NCBI GenBank assembly: GCA_021732085.1
Contig: JAKFVQ010000010.1
Span: forward strand, 1-37,555
Reading direction: 5' to 3'
From: Candidatus Obscuribacterales bacterium
GTDB lineage: Bacteria > Cyanobacteriota > Vampirovibrionia > Obscuribacterales > Obscuribacteraceae
Length of the DNA stretch: 37,555 nucleotides
Part shown: positions 25,636 through 34,465 of the stretch, piece after piece
How the letters are laid out: each line of letters begins with the position of its first letter
Numbering within the stretch: position 1 is the stretch's first letter
Notes under the pieces: generated by a model
Told to the model about the DNA's origin: nothing
The model's input: only the letters and a program-made list of their open reading frames with translations
The model's database searches: none
Program-made: the position numbers and the translations under genes

Positions 25636-26108
25636 AATCCTACTTTCATTTGATTTTGCAAGTTAGCAGAAGGAACTGATTGAATGATTTTTCTATATCA
25701 ATCTCTAAACAACAGTACATACGGAGCGGATTCGGCTTCAATCAGTTCATAGATCAGCTGTTTTCGAAAACTCCCACCATTCAACCCTGATTATACCCAG
25801 CGGGAGTTTGCCACAGGCTGCCAACGTGTGCGCTGTGCTCACTCTTCTTCAGTATTTTGGGAGGCTAATGGGATGTTGGAGTGCGGTTAGATGCGGGATG
25901 AACAAGGAAGAAGCTCTCGGAATTGGAGGCGATAAAGATTTGTTATTGTAGGTATGGGTCTTTGGAATGTCAGTGAAGGCAAAGGATTCGCACTCTTTAC
26001 AAGCCGTTTTCTCTCCCACTAAGCTGCCGGTTTGCTTGAATTGCGCTATTATGAAAAATCGCTCAATTCGTGCTAGAGTGCTCTATTAACAAGAGATGGA
26101 GAATTACT
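25636..26108. other. Divergent intergenic region
   Basis: About 470 bp lie between two divergent genes (HEAT-cyclophilin minus, Ivy-like plus), so both promoters should be here. No coding frame, repeat or definite operator was recognised. Confidence 0.4.
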
Positions 26109-26981
26109 GTGAATCAGAATCCTTTACTAATCGCAATGCTACTAAGTGGATTGCTGGCTGTGCCTGCGGCAAAAGCTGAGGACGCTGCTCCACCAGCTCC
26201 CGCGCAAGCCCCGGCACAAGCTGCTCCGGCTGCGACAGCACAGTCAACTCCGCAAGCATCTCCATCTCGTGCAACGCCACCTGCATCTCCTGTCCAAGCT
26301 GCTCCAGCAGCACCACAAGCTGCGCCGGCAAAAACTTTAGAGAAGCCGGCAGAAAAAGCGGTCAATAAGCCTGACGACAAAGAAGCGCAGAAAGCCGAAA
26401 AGCAAGAGCGGGACAAAGCAGATCGCGCAGAAAAGGAACGCGTAGCTCGCGAAAAATCTGAGAAGCAAGAGCAAGATCGCGCAGAAAAAGCTGTGCGCGA
26501 GAAAGCTGATCGTGAAGCTAAAGCGCAAGCTGATAAACAAGCTAAAGCTGACAAAAAAGCAAAAGCCGATGAAAAGGAAAATGCTTTCACGCCTATGCCG
26601 TTGGCAGATTTTGTGAAGCAACCTGATATGAAAGCTTCCTGGGGCACGGTGTTTAAGAGTGAGCTTTCGATTCCAGCGTGGATTCAATCCATGGATGTGG
26701 ACAGCGGACCAACAAGCCAGATCACAGGCGCTGATGGTGTCAACTACATTGTCGGAGCGATGAGCAAAGCAAATGATCCGTATGATCGCCTTGTTGCACT
26801 ATTTACAGCAGACCGCAAAAAAGAGTGGGCGCTGGGCGTCACGATTCCAGTTGCGCTCGGGAAAGACGGACTGCTACATCCTAAGAAATATGCGAGCTTG
26901 CGTTGGTATGGTAGACCCGATACCAACGTCCGCAAAGTGTTCATGGATTACCTCGATAAAGATCCAAGCTGGAAGATGTAA
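26109..26981 (+). CDS. Exported protein with Ivy-like (lysozyme inhibitor) C-terminal domain
   Basis: The GTG at 26109 is chosen because TGGAG lies 7 nt upstream and a signal peptide (ending PAAKA) follows at once; the product is 290 residues. After an Ala/Pro-rich linker and a charged K/A/E/D coiled region (about 80-165), the last 125 residues match the Ivy fold. The order is PLADFVKQPDMKASW, SIPAWIQ, GVNYIVGAMSK, DRLVALFTADRKKEWALGVT, YASLRWYGRPD and KVFMDYLDKDPSW. Ivy inhibits C-type lysozyme in the periplasm through a CKPHDC loop. Here that loop reads SKANDPYD, with both cysteines and the histidine missing, so lysozyme inhibition is doubtful. A clear terminator follows. Confidence 0.8.
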   Translation: MNQNPLLIAMLLSGLLAVPAAKAEDAAPPAPAQAPAQAAPAATAQSTPQASPSRATPPASPVQAAPAAPQAAPAKTLEKPAEKAVNKPDDKEAQKAEKQERDKADRAEKERVAREKSEKQEQDRAEKAVREKADREAKAQADKQAKADKKAKADEKENAFTPMPLADFVKQPDMKASWGTVFKSELSIPAWIQSMDVDSGPTSQITGADGVNYIVGAMSKANDPYDRLVALFTADRKKEWALGVTIPVALGKDGLLHPKKYASLRWYGRPDTNVRKVFMDYLDKDPSWKM

Positions 26982-27004
26982 TCACAAAACAAGTGAGTTT
27001 CGTG

Positions 27005-27036
27005 AAGGGTGATGCTTAGCGTCGCCCTTTTCGTTT
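27005..27036 (+). terminator. Rho-independent terminator of the Ivy-like gene
   Basis: AAGGGTGATGC and GCGTCGCCCTT form an 11-bp stem with two G-T pairs and a TTA loop, followed by TTCGTTTT. It begins 24 bp after the stop codon. Confidence 0.85.
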
Positions 27037-27114
27037 TGGGGTTCTATGTTGCGTTGCGCCTTTACACCTGCCGAATCCGTTCATGATGAACGCTTATTCA
27101 GTCGCTGTAAGCAG

Positions 27115-27699
27115 TTACTGCGTGTGATAGAGCCGAAAAATATATGACAGCTGATACAGCATATGAGCCGTCACGAATGCGATGTGGTAGTACTTGTTGC
27201 GCGTAAACATCGCTATGATGCAGCAGGTTATGTAGGTCGCATTTCTAATTGGATATTCTATTCCAAGCGAGTGGAAGTAAGTCATTCCTTTAATCGCGGT
27301 GTCTGCAAAATCGATGAAGAAACTCAATGCGAAAATGCCGAAGAACCACTTTCTTCGCGACATGAAGTAGTCTTCGTAGCCCGTGTACTCATCCATTTGA
27401 TCCGGAAAAAGGAGTGAGCTGAGTAGGAAAAATACAATGGCGTACAAGATGATTAGTGTGTACGCTTCGAAAGTCCATTCGGTCACATTGATGAGTTTGA
27501 ACTCCCACCACCAGAAGTGAATGAGCATGACGAGTATTCCGAATACCCATCCAATGTGGACTCCGTAGACTTTCACCTTCTTTGGATGCTGAACGAATCG
27601 CGCAAGTCCGTTCAACAGCCGGGCTACTGTAAGGCTGAGCACCATGCCGACAATTAGGCGGCAGTGCTCGAATAATTTGATTGTGGTGGAGTGATCCAT
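27115..27699 (-). CDS. Polytopic membrane protein of unknown function
   Basis: The 194 residues have about five to six hydrophobic segments: IVGMVLSLTVARLLNGL, VHIGWVFGILVMLIHFWW, AYTLIILYAIVFFLLSSLLF, WFFGIFALSFFIDFADTAI, YITCCIIAMF and IAFVTAHMLYQLSYIF. Charged loops separate them. No family was recognised and no catalytic motif is visible. GAGG lies just before the ATG. It is 50 bp downstream of a small gene on the same strand and may be cotranscribed with it. Confidence 0.75.
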   Translation of the reverse strand: MDHSTTIKLFEHCRLIVGMVLSLTVARLLNGLARFVQHPKKVKVYGVHIGWVFGILVMLIHFWWWEFKLINVTEWTFEAYTLIILYAIVFFLLSSLLFPDQMDEYTGYEDYFMSRRKWFFGIFALSFFIDFADTAIKGMTYFHSLGIEYPIRNATYITCCIIAMFTRNKYYHIAFVTAHMLYQLSYIFRLYHTQ

Positions 27700-27749
27700 T
27701 CGTCCTCGAAGAGTAGCCAGAAAATACTAGCATTCTTCTTGGTGTGGAA

Positions 27750-27965
27750 CTATACGAGCAGTTTCTTGACCTCTTCAAGGCTCTCACTGACGCGCAATAG
27801 CGGCGTCGGGCTATAGGAGGCTTGTTGTGTTGAATCGGTTAAGTGCAACACGGTGTATTTCGTTTCCGTTTCGCCCTTCTTGTCAGTCTTTTGTTCGACT
27901 TTGATGATGTGCGAGGTATTGACGAGAATCTCTTCTCCACTTTGGTGCACAGAAATGAACTTCAT
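27750..27965 (-). CDS. Small protein, FlbD-like in outline
   Basis: This 71-residue soluble protein begins MKFISVHQSGEEILVNTSHI and ends in LRVSESLEEVKKLLV. This is the beta-strand, turn and C-terminal helix plan of small FlbD-type proteins (the IxLxxGxxxxVxES.EEV pattern). It carries an extra charged insert (TDKKGETETK). AAGGGGG precedes the ATG by about 6 nt, which strongly supports a real gene. No flagellar genes are nearby, so a flagellar role is not implied. Confidence 0.65.
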   Translation of the reverse strand: MKFISVHQSGEEILVNTSHIIKVEQKTDKKGETETKYTVLHLTDSTQQASYSPTPLLRVSESLEEVKKLLV

Positions 27966-28080
27966 TACAACCCCCTTGTGATTCTTCTCTAGTTTAGACG
28001 GTTGAGCTGTTTGAAATTAGCAGGCGTGATTCTAAAGTGTCTGTCACTTTTTGATGCCAGGTGCGTGTCAGTCTGAGTTT

Positions 28081-29841
28081 CTAACCGCCGTTGTTTGCAG
28101 AAGATAACTTCTGTTCGGGCATATGTTTTTTGAGCCAGGAATCCAAGGTATCCAGAAGGGTTTCGGATTGTTGATCGGTTTCGAAGATCAAGTGCTCCGC
28201 ATTCCCGACTATCATCATTGTTTTATCGTCTGCAGTTATCGCGTCAAAGAGTTGATACGTTCCATGTGGTTTGACTAGTTTGTCCTTCAATCCTTGAACG
28301 ACGAAAACCGGAAGCGTTTTTATGTCCTTGCAATCCGACTCAGTTGTTCGCATGAAAATGGCAAACTTCATCAGCTCTAGTGGAGTAAGATTCATCTTCG
28401 CCTTTGGATCGGCTTTCCATGCCGCTTGCAGCTCGGAGCGGGATGTGGCTTTTTCTGCAACCATTTCTCCAACATAGAACGGACGCTTAGGATCTTGGAT
28501 GAAGTGCGTTGCCACTTTCATCGACATCATTCGCCCTTGAAAGCGTTCTGCCGATGGAACTGATGAGATTACGCCGCTCAATTCGTTTTGGAATCGGGCT
28601 GCTGCTCTTAGGGCAATTGCACCACCCATAGATTCTCCAAGTAAGAATACGGGTTTGTCTTTGATGCGTTCTTTTATCAGTTTTGCAAAATAACCAATGT
28701 CAGCTAAGGTTCGTTCGAACTGCAGGTTCTCATGTCCGGGTGTGCTTACCCATGAGCCAAATCCGCGCACGTCAATAGCAAATACAGCATATCCGCGCTT
28801 GCTCATGATTTTTGCAAAGTCAATGAAGGAGCCGTTGTCCAGACCCAGACCGTGCACGCAGAGGATGGATGCTTTCGCTGATGTGGGTGGATCTGGTGTC
28901 CATGAGATGAACGGAAGCGTACGAAGTTTGAAGTCCTTTGCGAGCCAGAGATATTCAGGCACTGTCTTTGGTGCATTCTCTTTTACGAAATTGGCAATGA
29001 AGTATTTTCGCCAAAGCTCAAGTGCTGGAAAATTATTGTTGGCTTCCATCGCCGATTTAGCTACCATGATCTTGTCGAAGATACCGAACGCTTCTTCCTT
29101 GAGTGGAATCCGTTTTGCATCTTGACCTGTGACTCGATACAGATCCATTAGTTGGATGAGAGCCCAAACTTGCGAAATCAGTTCATCTGGTCTCTTTGTA
29201 GTTGCTGCTCGTGCTCTTGTCGCTTGCAGGAGTTCGAGACCTACACTTTCTGCATTTACAAGATCCTTCTTCAATAGGAAACAACCCATTTTTGATTCGA
29301 GAATAATCGGTCGCCAGCAGTCATCGCCTGGTGCCGACTTGTATAGCGCTAATGCAGCGTTGTAATTCGCAAGCGCCTGATCGGGCTTATCTTCGTTGTA
29401 ATAACAATCACCAATGCGCTTCAGCAGAACTATCTGTTTTGGGATGTCTTTTCGTTTCTCCGCATCCGGCAATACCTGTTGCAAATGTTTGGCAGCAAGC
29501 ATTGAGTCGCCGCCCTTACTTTCCAGCAATGCCAAAACTTCTAAGACATCTACATTGTTTGGATTCTTTTTTAGCTCGACTTCCAGAAGCTTGCGCGCTT
29601 CGTCTTCCTTGTCCGCCTTGAGAAGCTGAACCGCATCCACAAGCGACGGATCCATCCGCAACGCTTCTTCCGCTGTATGTTTTGCATTCGCGACATCTTC
29701 CGCTGTGGGCGGCTTAAAGTTCGCAGGCGAATCAGCGGGTTTCGCCTCATCTTGAGCAAATGTCGGGGGCTGAAGCAATAGCGATGAAAGCAAAAGAAGC
29801 GAAGAAAGATACTTACTTGTGGACAACACCGGTTTCTCCAT
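28081..29841 (-). CDS. Exported TPR protein fused to an alpha/beta hydrolase (monoglyceride-lipase-like)
   Basis: This 586-residue protein has a signal peptide (1-30, TFAQ) and TPR-like helical repeats at about 40-270 (EARKLLEVELKKNPNNVDVLEVLALL). An alpha/beta hydrolase domain covers about 310-575. The catalytic set is visible: oxyanion HGLGL (330-334), nucleophile elbow GESMGG with Ser404, Asp520 (VVQGLKDKL) and His550 (GNAEHLIF). The VRGFG motif and lid-like insert fit the lysophospholipase/monoglyceride lipase group. The substrate is probably an ester or lipid outside the cytoplasm. The ribosome-binding site is weak. It lies downstream of the small paralogue pair on the same strand but has its own start region. 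Confidence 0.88.
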   Translation of the reverse strand: MEKPVLSTSKYLSSLLLLSSLLLQPPTFAQDEAKPADSPANFKPPTAEDVANAKHTAEEALRMDPSLVDAVQLLKADKEDEARKLLEVELKKNPNNVDVLEVLALLESKGGDSMLAAKHLQQVLPDAEKRKDIPKQIVLLKRIGDCYYNEDKPDQALANYNAALALYKSAPGDDCWRPIILESKMGCFLLKKDLVNAESVGLELLQATRARAATTKRPDELISQVWALIQLMDLYRVTGQDAKRIPLKEEAFGIFDKIMVAKSAMEANNNFPALELWRKYFIANFVKENAPKTVPEYLWLAKDFKLRTLPFISWTPDPPTSAKASILCVHGLGLDNGSFIDFAKIMSKRGYAVFAIDVRGFGSWVSTPGHENLQFERTLADIGYFAKLIKERIKDKPVFLLGESMGGAIALRAAARFQNELSGVISSVPSAERFQGRMMSMKVATHFIQDPKRPFYVGEMVAEKATSRSELQAAWKADPKAKMNLTPLELMKFAIFMRTTESDCKDIKTLPVFVVQGLKDKLVKPHGTYQLFDAITADDKTMMIVGNAEHLIFETDQQSETLLDTLDSWLKKHMPEQKLSSANNGG

Positions 29842-29876
29842 TCAATAGACTTCAAATTCTTGTATCAGAGATGGCC

Positions 29877-30107
29877 TCAGATGTCCAGCTTCGGCGAGTG
29901 ACCGTGCCCTGAAGTGTTCTGCCGTCCCTGTTCTATGGATCTATTGATCTTCCGTGCCAGTTTTCTTTCTGAGTAGAGAAAGTCACCTTCTTTAAGAATA
30001 TTGATTCCCATTGACCGGTATGGCTGGCGGATTTGCCACTGGATTTCTAGGGAGCCGTCCTGTTGCAGAGTGGCAAATTTCCAAGTCTCAGGTAGGGTGT
30101 TTGTCAT
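29877..30107 (-). CDS. Small protein, tandem paralogue of the next gene upstream
   Basis: The N-terminal 30 residues (LPETWKFATLQQDGS, then IRQPYRSMG) closely match those of the neighbouring 112-residue protein; the rest diverges. It has 76 residues, is soluble and has no known family. It starts 15 bp after that gene's stop. A duplicated small gene behind a toxin-like protease suggests immunity or accessory copies; this is inferred from position only. Confidence 0.65.
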   Translation of the reverse strand: MTNTLPETWKFATLQQDGSLEIQWQIRQPYRSMGINILKEGDFLYSERKLARKINRSIEQGRQNTSGHGHSPKLDI

Positions 30108-30122
30108 ATTCTTTTCGTAGTG

Positions 30123-30461
30123 CTACTTATCATGTTCTTTGTTCAAATATGGATATTTCTTCTTGATTTCGTCAAGAATAGCAGCGTCTCGTTTAAGTAT
30201 TTCTTGAAACTCCGGACTCGCTTCTTCTTCCTTAATTCGTCTGACTATATCGTCCATGTTGCTTCCCAGCGAGGTCCTGCGCCCTGGCTCTACGTCTCTG
30301 ATGAGGTTATAAACCACTGCATAATCATTGTCCTTCTCGTGCAGCATGATATATCCCATTGATCGAAATGGCTCACGAATGTGCCACTCGATAAGAATGG
30401 AACCATCTTCTTGGAGAGTGCCAAATTTCCAGGTCTCAGGAATACTCTTATCCGAACTCAT
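30123..30461 (-). CDS. Small protein translationally coupled to the metalloprotease-like gene (possible immunity protein)
   Basis: The preferred start is the ATG at 30461, which shares its A with the TAA stop of the upstream gene (TAATG), giving 112 residues; an upstream ATG at 30485 would overlap further. The N-terminal beta part is SIPETWKFGTLQEDGS, then IEWHIREPFRSMGYIML. The C-terminal half is helical and charged (MDDIVRRIKEEEASPEF). It is paralogous to the next gene downstream. Coupling implies a fixed ratio with the protease-like protein, as expected for a toxin and its immunity protein, but no known immunity family was recognised. Confidence 0.72.
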   Translation of the reverse strand: MSSDKSIPETWKFGTLQEDGSILIEWHIREPFRSMGYIMLHEKDNDYAVVYNLIRDVEPGRRTSLGSNMDDIVRRIKEEEASPEFQEILKRDAAILDEIKKKYPYLNKEHDK

Positions 30462-32119
30462 TATTGATTCCTCGCTCTGTACCAATTTTCGTTTCTTAAA
30501 TTGTCGAGTAGCGGTTTGAATGTATTGGCTAAGGAAGTCTGAAATGCGTATTGCAATCCACCATGGTCAATAGCATAAAGCTCCGCCATTGTTTCAGAAA
30601 ATCCACTTTTGTCATCAATGTAATATCCGATACTCTTTAATTCATTAAACCTTTCCGTTTGTTCCAAGCTCAAGGGAGTTGCCTTATCTGCGAAATCAAT
30701 CCATTCATTGGCTGTGTTATTTCTGCAAATGCGATAGAGGTGAAATAACATGGGGTTTCGTTCAAGACCTTTAGTTTCCGCGTAGGCATGACCGAATTCG
30801 TGCCGCGTGACGTAATCTGCCGTCTCGATTTCCAATTGAGACAACCAATGACCTTCCGGGGATTTCGCATATTCGGGCAACATTATTTCTGGGTGCTTTG
30901 TTCTGTCACCTGGCCATTGGGACCTAGGTGTATCTTTAGGCACGGTAAGTCCCAATGAATACTCATTGGAAGAATCGGTTGTTTTTTCCTTATACCGTGC
31001 AATCCTTTTATCGATGTCGGCTATTGTTTTGTCTGCGCGAATTCGCCAGCCCGCCTGTTCAACTGCCTTTATATCTTCTGCTGGTAATGTGTTTAATGCT
31101 TTATATACTTCGTCAATGAATTCAGTCGATGCGTTCTTGCCCGGGTGATACATTCGATCAATTGCTCGCCCTGCCTCGCGGCTGTTTGAAGCTGGAATCC
31201 ATTCGAGGCGTTCGTGAATGTCCTGCGGCATTTTAGCTTGCAGGACCTCGGGTGGGAGTTTTTCGAGATATTGCTCTAGCTCACCAGATGATCTCTTTAC
31301 GGAGCCTGTTGCGATATCGAAGTTCTCTGATAGTGCTTTTGTTGCTTTCCCAACCTCTGGTGCTTTGCCTAATGCTTTGATTTCGGAAAGAATTCCTGGG
31401 GTATCGGGCAGAAAGGCTGGCATGAAGTCATGCCCAATAATTCGACCTTGTTCTTTTGGGGATAGCTCTGAATAAGCATTACTTGCATCTTTAATAGCTT
31501 CGCCTGCCTGAGCAAGATCACCTACAAATCCCTTCATGTCTGCGGATGAAATCTTGTGTGTATAATACTCGGCGGCAATGGAGATTGCTTCTCCAGCAGC
31601 AATAATGGCTTTGTTTACTGCATTGGGATCCTTTGCCCAATTCTCGATGCCCTCATTTACGGCTTCGCTGACACCTTCCTTAACCCCGTTTATCTTGTCT
31701 GCGACATCTACGAACGAGCCGTCCGCTTTTGTTTTGTTTGAGTCTTCGTAGTCTAAACCAAGTGCGAACTGCGTCGGTGAAATTTGCTCAGGCTCATACT
31801 CTATGATTTTGTCGTTTTTGTCCGTTTCTCCGGTCTTTTTCTCTTGGATTGCTCTTGCCTTATTCCAGCCTGGGATCAATTGCTGATCTCCGTCCACAAG
31901 CTCAGGGCGGTATCCGTAAGTCTCGGTCGTACTAGTTGGTTTACCCTCTTCACGATTTTTTCGCTCTTGTCTTTGTGCTTTTACTCGCTGCGCTACATCT
32001 GCAGTTTTCTCATCTGTAGCTTCATTTTGAGCATGCGCCGCGTGCTCTGATTCTTTCGATGAAGAATCGGATGATTCATGAGGACGAGCTGGTTGTTCGT
32101 TTGGGGATCCAGATTTCAT
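30461..32119 (-). CDS. Leaderless toxin-like protein with C-terminal zinc metalloprotease domain (HEFGH)
   Basis: The 552 residues comprise a polar disordered N-terminus (1-110), a helical middle (150-260, containing EYYTHKISSADMKGFVGDLAQ) and a C-terminal domain. In that domain, HEFGH (440-444) is followed by GFSETMAELYA (505-515, Glu509 or Glu513 as third ligand). There is no signal peptide or membrane segment. AGGAG precedes the ATG by 7-8 nt. Two small paralogous genes follow at once, the first with a TAATG overlap. The layout (variable polar front, constant helical middle, protease end, small gene behind) resembles polymorphic toxins. The delivery route and target are unknown, and the peptidase family is not fixed beyond HExxH plus Glu. 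Confidence 0.78.
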   Translation of the reverse strand: MKSGSPNEQPARPHESSDSSSKESEHAAHAQNEATDEKTADVAQRVKAQRQERKNREEGKPTSTTETYGYRPELVDGDQQLIPGWNKARAIQEKKTGETDKNDKIIEYEPEQISPTQFALGLDYEDSNKTKADGSFVDVADKINGVKEGVSEAVNEGIENWAKDPNAVNKAIIAAGEAISIAAEYYTHKISSADMKGFVGDLAQAGEAIKDASNAYSELSPKEQGRIIGHDFMPAFLPDTPGILSEIKALGKAPEVGKATKALSENFDIATGSVKRSSGELEQYLEKLPPEVLQAKMPQDIHERLEWIPASNSREAGRAIDRMYHPGKNASTEFIDEVYKALNTLPAEDIKAVEQAGWRIRADKTIADIDKRIARYKEKTTDSSNEYSLGLTVPKDTPRSQWPGDRTKHPEIMLPEYAKSPEGHWLSQLEIETADYVTRHEFGHAYAETKGLERNPMLFHLYRICRNNTANEWIDFADKATPLSLEQTERFNELKSIGYYIDDKSGFSETMAELYAIDHGGLQYAFQTSLANTFKPLLDNLRNENWYRARNQ

Positions 32120-32284
32120 TGTGGAATTCTCCTAAGATCTAGTTCCCCGTCTATTCGTTTTCAACCCTGTAAATAAGGAAAGAAGCGCTCTGCGCCACAT
32201 CCTTTCCCCTGTCGAACATTTGCAACCAGTTGTAAGCAACAGCAAGAAAAAGAATTGATTTGTTCATTTTCGAACTTGACCAAA

Positions 32285-34465
32285 CTACTCTTTCTTCACC
32301 ACTTCATCAATATATAGCATGAGTGTTCGTAGTAGTGGCGGCGCGTTCACCAATACAGAACCGATTACATCGTTCAGAGAGTTCTTATGCAGGCGAATGC
32401 GACCTAAGGCTATGGCAAGCAAAAATTCACAAGCCGCTTCACCTCTAGGCTTGTTCCAGTTCTCTACAATTCGGCGTATGATCCGTGCCATCTCAGAACT
32501 CAAGTCCTCTGACGAAGCAAAGTTTAGTTCGGCAGGAAGAGCACACCGAAGCATACTAGCCTGTATGACGCCATCATTGAATCGTCCAAAATTGTTGGGA
32601 TGTAGAAGCGTTTGTTGAAAAGCATTTTTCTTGATTATTGGCTCAGACTGCTTGTCTGCAGGTGTACGAAGCTTTTGGAATACAGAAGCTACAGTAAAAT
32701 AGACGTCAGCTTGGGAGCGCCCTTCCAGAAAATGTTTATTCCAGAAAGCAAAACCGGGTTGAATCTTAAGTGGTGCACTTCCATGTGAATTGCTAAGAAA
32801 CAACTCGTCTAACAGGGGTTTCGAGACTTGTTCAAGCCTCTCTCTCCTTTCTCCAATAATCGCCTCTGCGCCGTCAATCAGCAGGTCCGTAAATTGAGTA
32901 CTTCGCAACAAATTCAGCTCTTGGTTCCAGGCATTATTGTTTCCCGAAGCAGGCAAGAATATCTGAAGAATAGACTCGTATACTTGGGGACAATATTTGT
33001 CAGACAAAGTTAGGGTGCTCTTTAGCTTAGAATGCCTGGACTCCGACAGCGTTTTAGTTAAACCGACCAAATAAACAATTGGAGCATCGGGACATTCGGA
33101 TCTGAGTTCGCGACTTATATCTTGCAGGACGCGGCCACTTTCAATAACAGCTGCAATAACTACAACTGGATCCGGCGTTCCCGCACAAAGATGCAAGCTG
33201 TCTCTTGCAACGAGCTTTGCAGTTCTAGCATGCTCCTGTGCGAATTTTGCAAACTCCTCCGAGTCTCTATTAATGTAGATGATATGAGAAGTTGCGGCTG
33301 GCACAGTTCGTTTGAACACAAATTTAGTACGGGATTTGAAGTCTTCCGAAGCCACCAGTTTCTTGCTATCAATGAAAAAATGGCATGGTTGCTTTTGTGA
33401 ATTACCAAGACCGACTTTCAAAATTTCAAGCCCCGCTAATTCGTCCATAAGGTCTTTTAAATTGGTAGTCGCAAACTTTTTCTCGATCTCCAGCGAGTCT
33501 AGCTCCGGACCACCAAATTCAAAATGATCGCCCTTGAGTACGATTGCATGTGACCCCTCCAGGCATAATTTGCAATTTTCTTCTAACGACGCCTGCCCAT
33601 AACTCGGAGGGTAACCTTCTGGATTGACATTAGCGTCTATGGAAAGATCGCAAACGATATTAATTCCGTGCGAATCTTCGCCTAAATAAAGGAAATGAAA
33701 GATTTGACCGGATTTAAAGCCAGCCATGCGTTGCAATTTGTATGCAAGTGAGCCGGATGAAGACGCGGATATAAGAACGAATGAGTCAGCCTGTTGTGTA
33801 AACGGGTAGTTCTCGACTCCGGCATAGGAACTAAAATTGTCTACGAGGACAGGCGGACGTGCCGAATCAAATGATTGAAGCTGGTCATTGATTGCAGCTA
33901 CAATCGCAAAGAGCGCTGGTGTATCGATGTACGCAATAGTTGCTCGTTCGGGAACAAAAGGCAAAACACAAAATGCCATAAAAGCTATTTCAGCGCCTCG
34001 AGCCAATATGTTTGAAAGACGGAGAAAGCGCTTTGTATGCTTCTTTGACGGATTTTGAAAATGGTAATTTTCGGTGGAAGAAACGAAGCCGTTACGAAGC
34101 CTGAAAATGTAAGTTAATGCTCGTCTCTTTATGTCACCTAATCGTAATGCAGGGTTTTCTTGAGCACCCGATAAAATATCAAATTGTGCTTGTTGTCCTC
34201 CAGAGTTGTAGCTAACCAAGAAGACTGCGGTCTCCGGACCCAGCCTACCTTTGATGTTATCCAATTCGTCTTGAAACAGTTTCTGAGTTTCACTGAAAAG
34301 TGGATCCCGAACAACTATTATGAGTTCGTCAGGTATTAAGTTATCCCTTACTTGGTCGTCTATCTCCGCAAAAAAAGTGGACTGATCAAATGAGTTGGTA
34401 GCAATAAACGAGAATAGGATGTCTCGCTTCTTATAATCAAACCGATAAGAAAAAACCGATCTCAT
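32285..34465 (-). CDS. Large protein with two degenerate phosphoribosyltransferase-like domains
   Basis: The 726 residues contain two regions recalling the orotate-PRTase fold. Region one (about 130-265) has FQNPSKKHTKRFLRLSNIL, in the place of the substrate hood, and ATIAYIDTPALFAIVAAI. Its PRPP-loop-like segment is VLISASSSGSLAYKLQ (230-245). Region two (about 380-470) has a loop VVVIAAVIESGRVLQDI (434-450). The canonical loop has two acidic residues (VDDxxxTG), which both copies lack, so binding rather than catalysis is likely. The N-terminus (1-115) is alpha/beta and the C-terminal 230 residues are helical. The ATG overlaps the stop of the GHKL gene by 4 bp. No named family is certain. 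Confidence 0.7.
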   Translation of the reverse strand: MRSVFSYRFDYKKRDILFSFIATNSFDQSTFFAEIDDQVRDNLIPDELIIVVRDPLFSETQKLFQDELDNIKGRLGPETAVFLVSYNSGGQQAQFDILSGAQENPALRLGDIKRRALTYIFRLRNGFVSSTENYHFQNPSKKHTKRFLRLSNILARGAEIAFMAFCVLPFVPERATIAYIDTPALFAIVAAINDQLQSFDSARPPVLVDNFSSYAGVENYPFTQQADSFVLISASSSGSLAYKLQRMAGFKSGQIFHFLYLGEDSHGINIVCDLSIDANVNPEGYPPSYGQASLEENCKLCLEGSHAIVLKGDHFEFGGPELDSLEIEKKFATTNLKDLMDELAGLEILKVGLGNSQKQPCHFFIDSKKLVASEDFKSRTKFVFKRTVPAATSHIIYINRDSEEFAKFAQEHARTAKLVARDSLHLCAGTPDPVVVIAAVIESGRVLQDISRELRSECPDAPIVYLVGLTKTLSESRHSKLKSTLTLSDKYCPQVYESILQIFLPASGNNNAWNQELNLLRSTQFTDLLIDGAEAIIGERRERLEQVSKPLLDELFLSNSHGSAPLKIQPGFAFWNKHFLEGRSQADVYFTVASVFQKLRTPADKQSEPIIKKNAFQQTLLHPNNFGRFNDGVIQASMLRCALPAELNFASSEDLSSEMARIIRRIVENWNKPRGEAACEFLLAIALGRIRLHKNSLNDVIGSVLVNAPPLLRTLMLYIDEVVKKE

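Noticed and set aside
24983..25666. 227-codon open frame opposite the HEAT-cyclophilin gene
   Set aside because: Mirror frame of a well-supported gene; Ser/Leu-rich with no domain.
27975..28080. AAAGTG/CACTTT hairpin as a plus-strand terminator
   Set aside because: No plus-strand gene ends there and the stem is weak.
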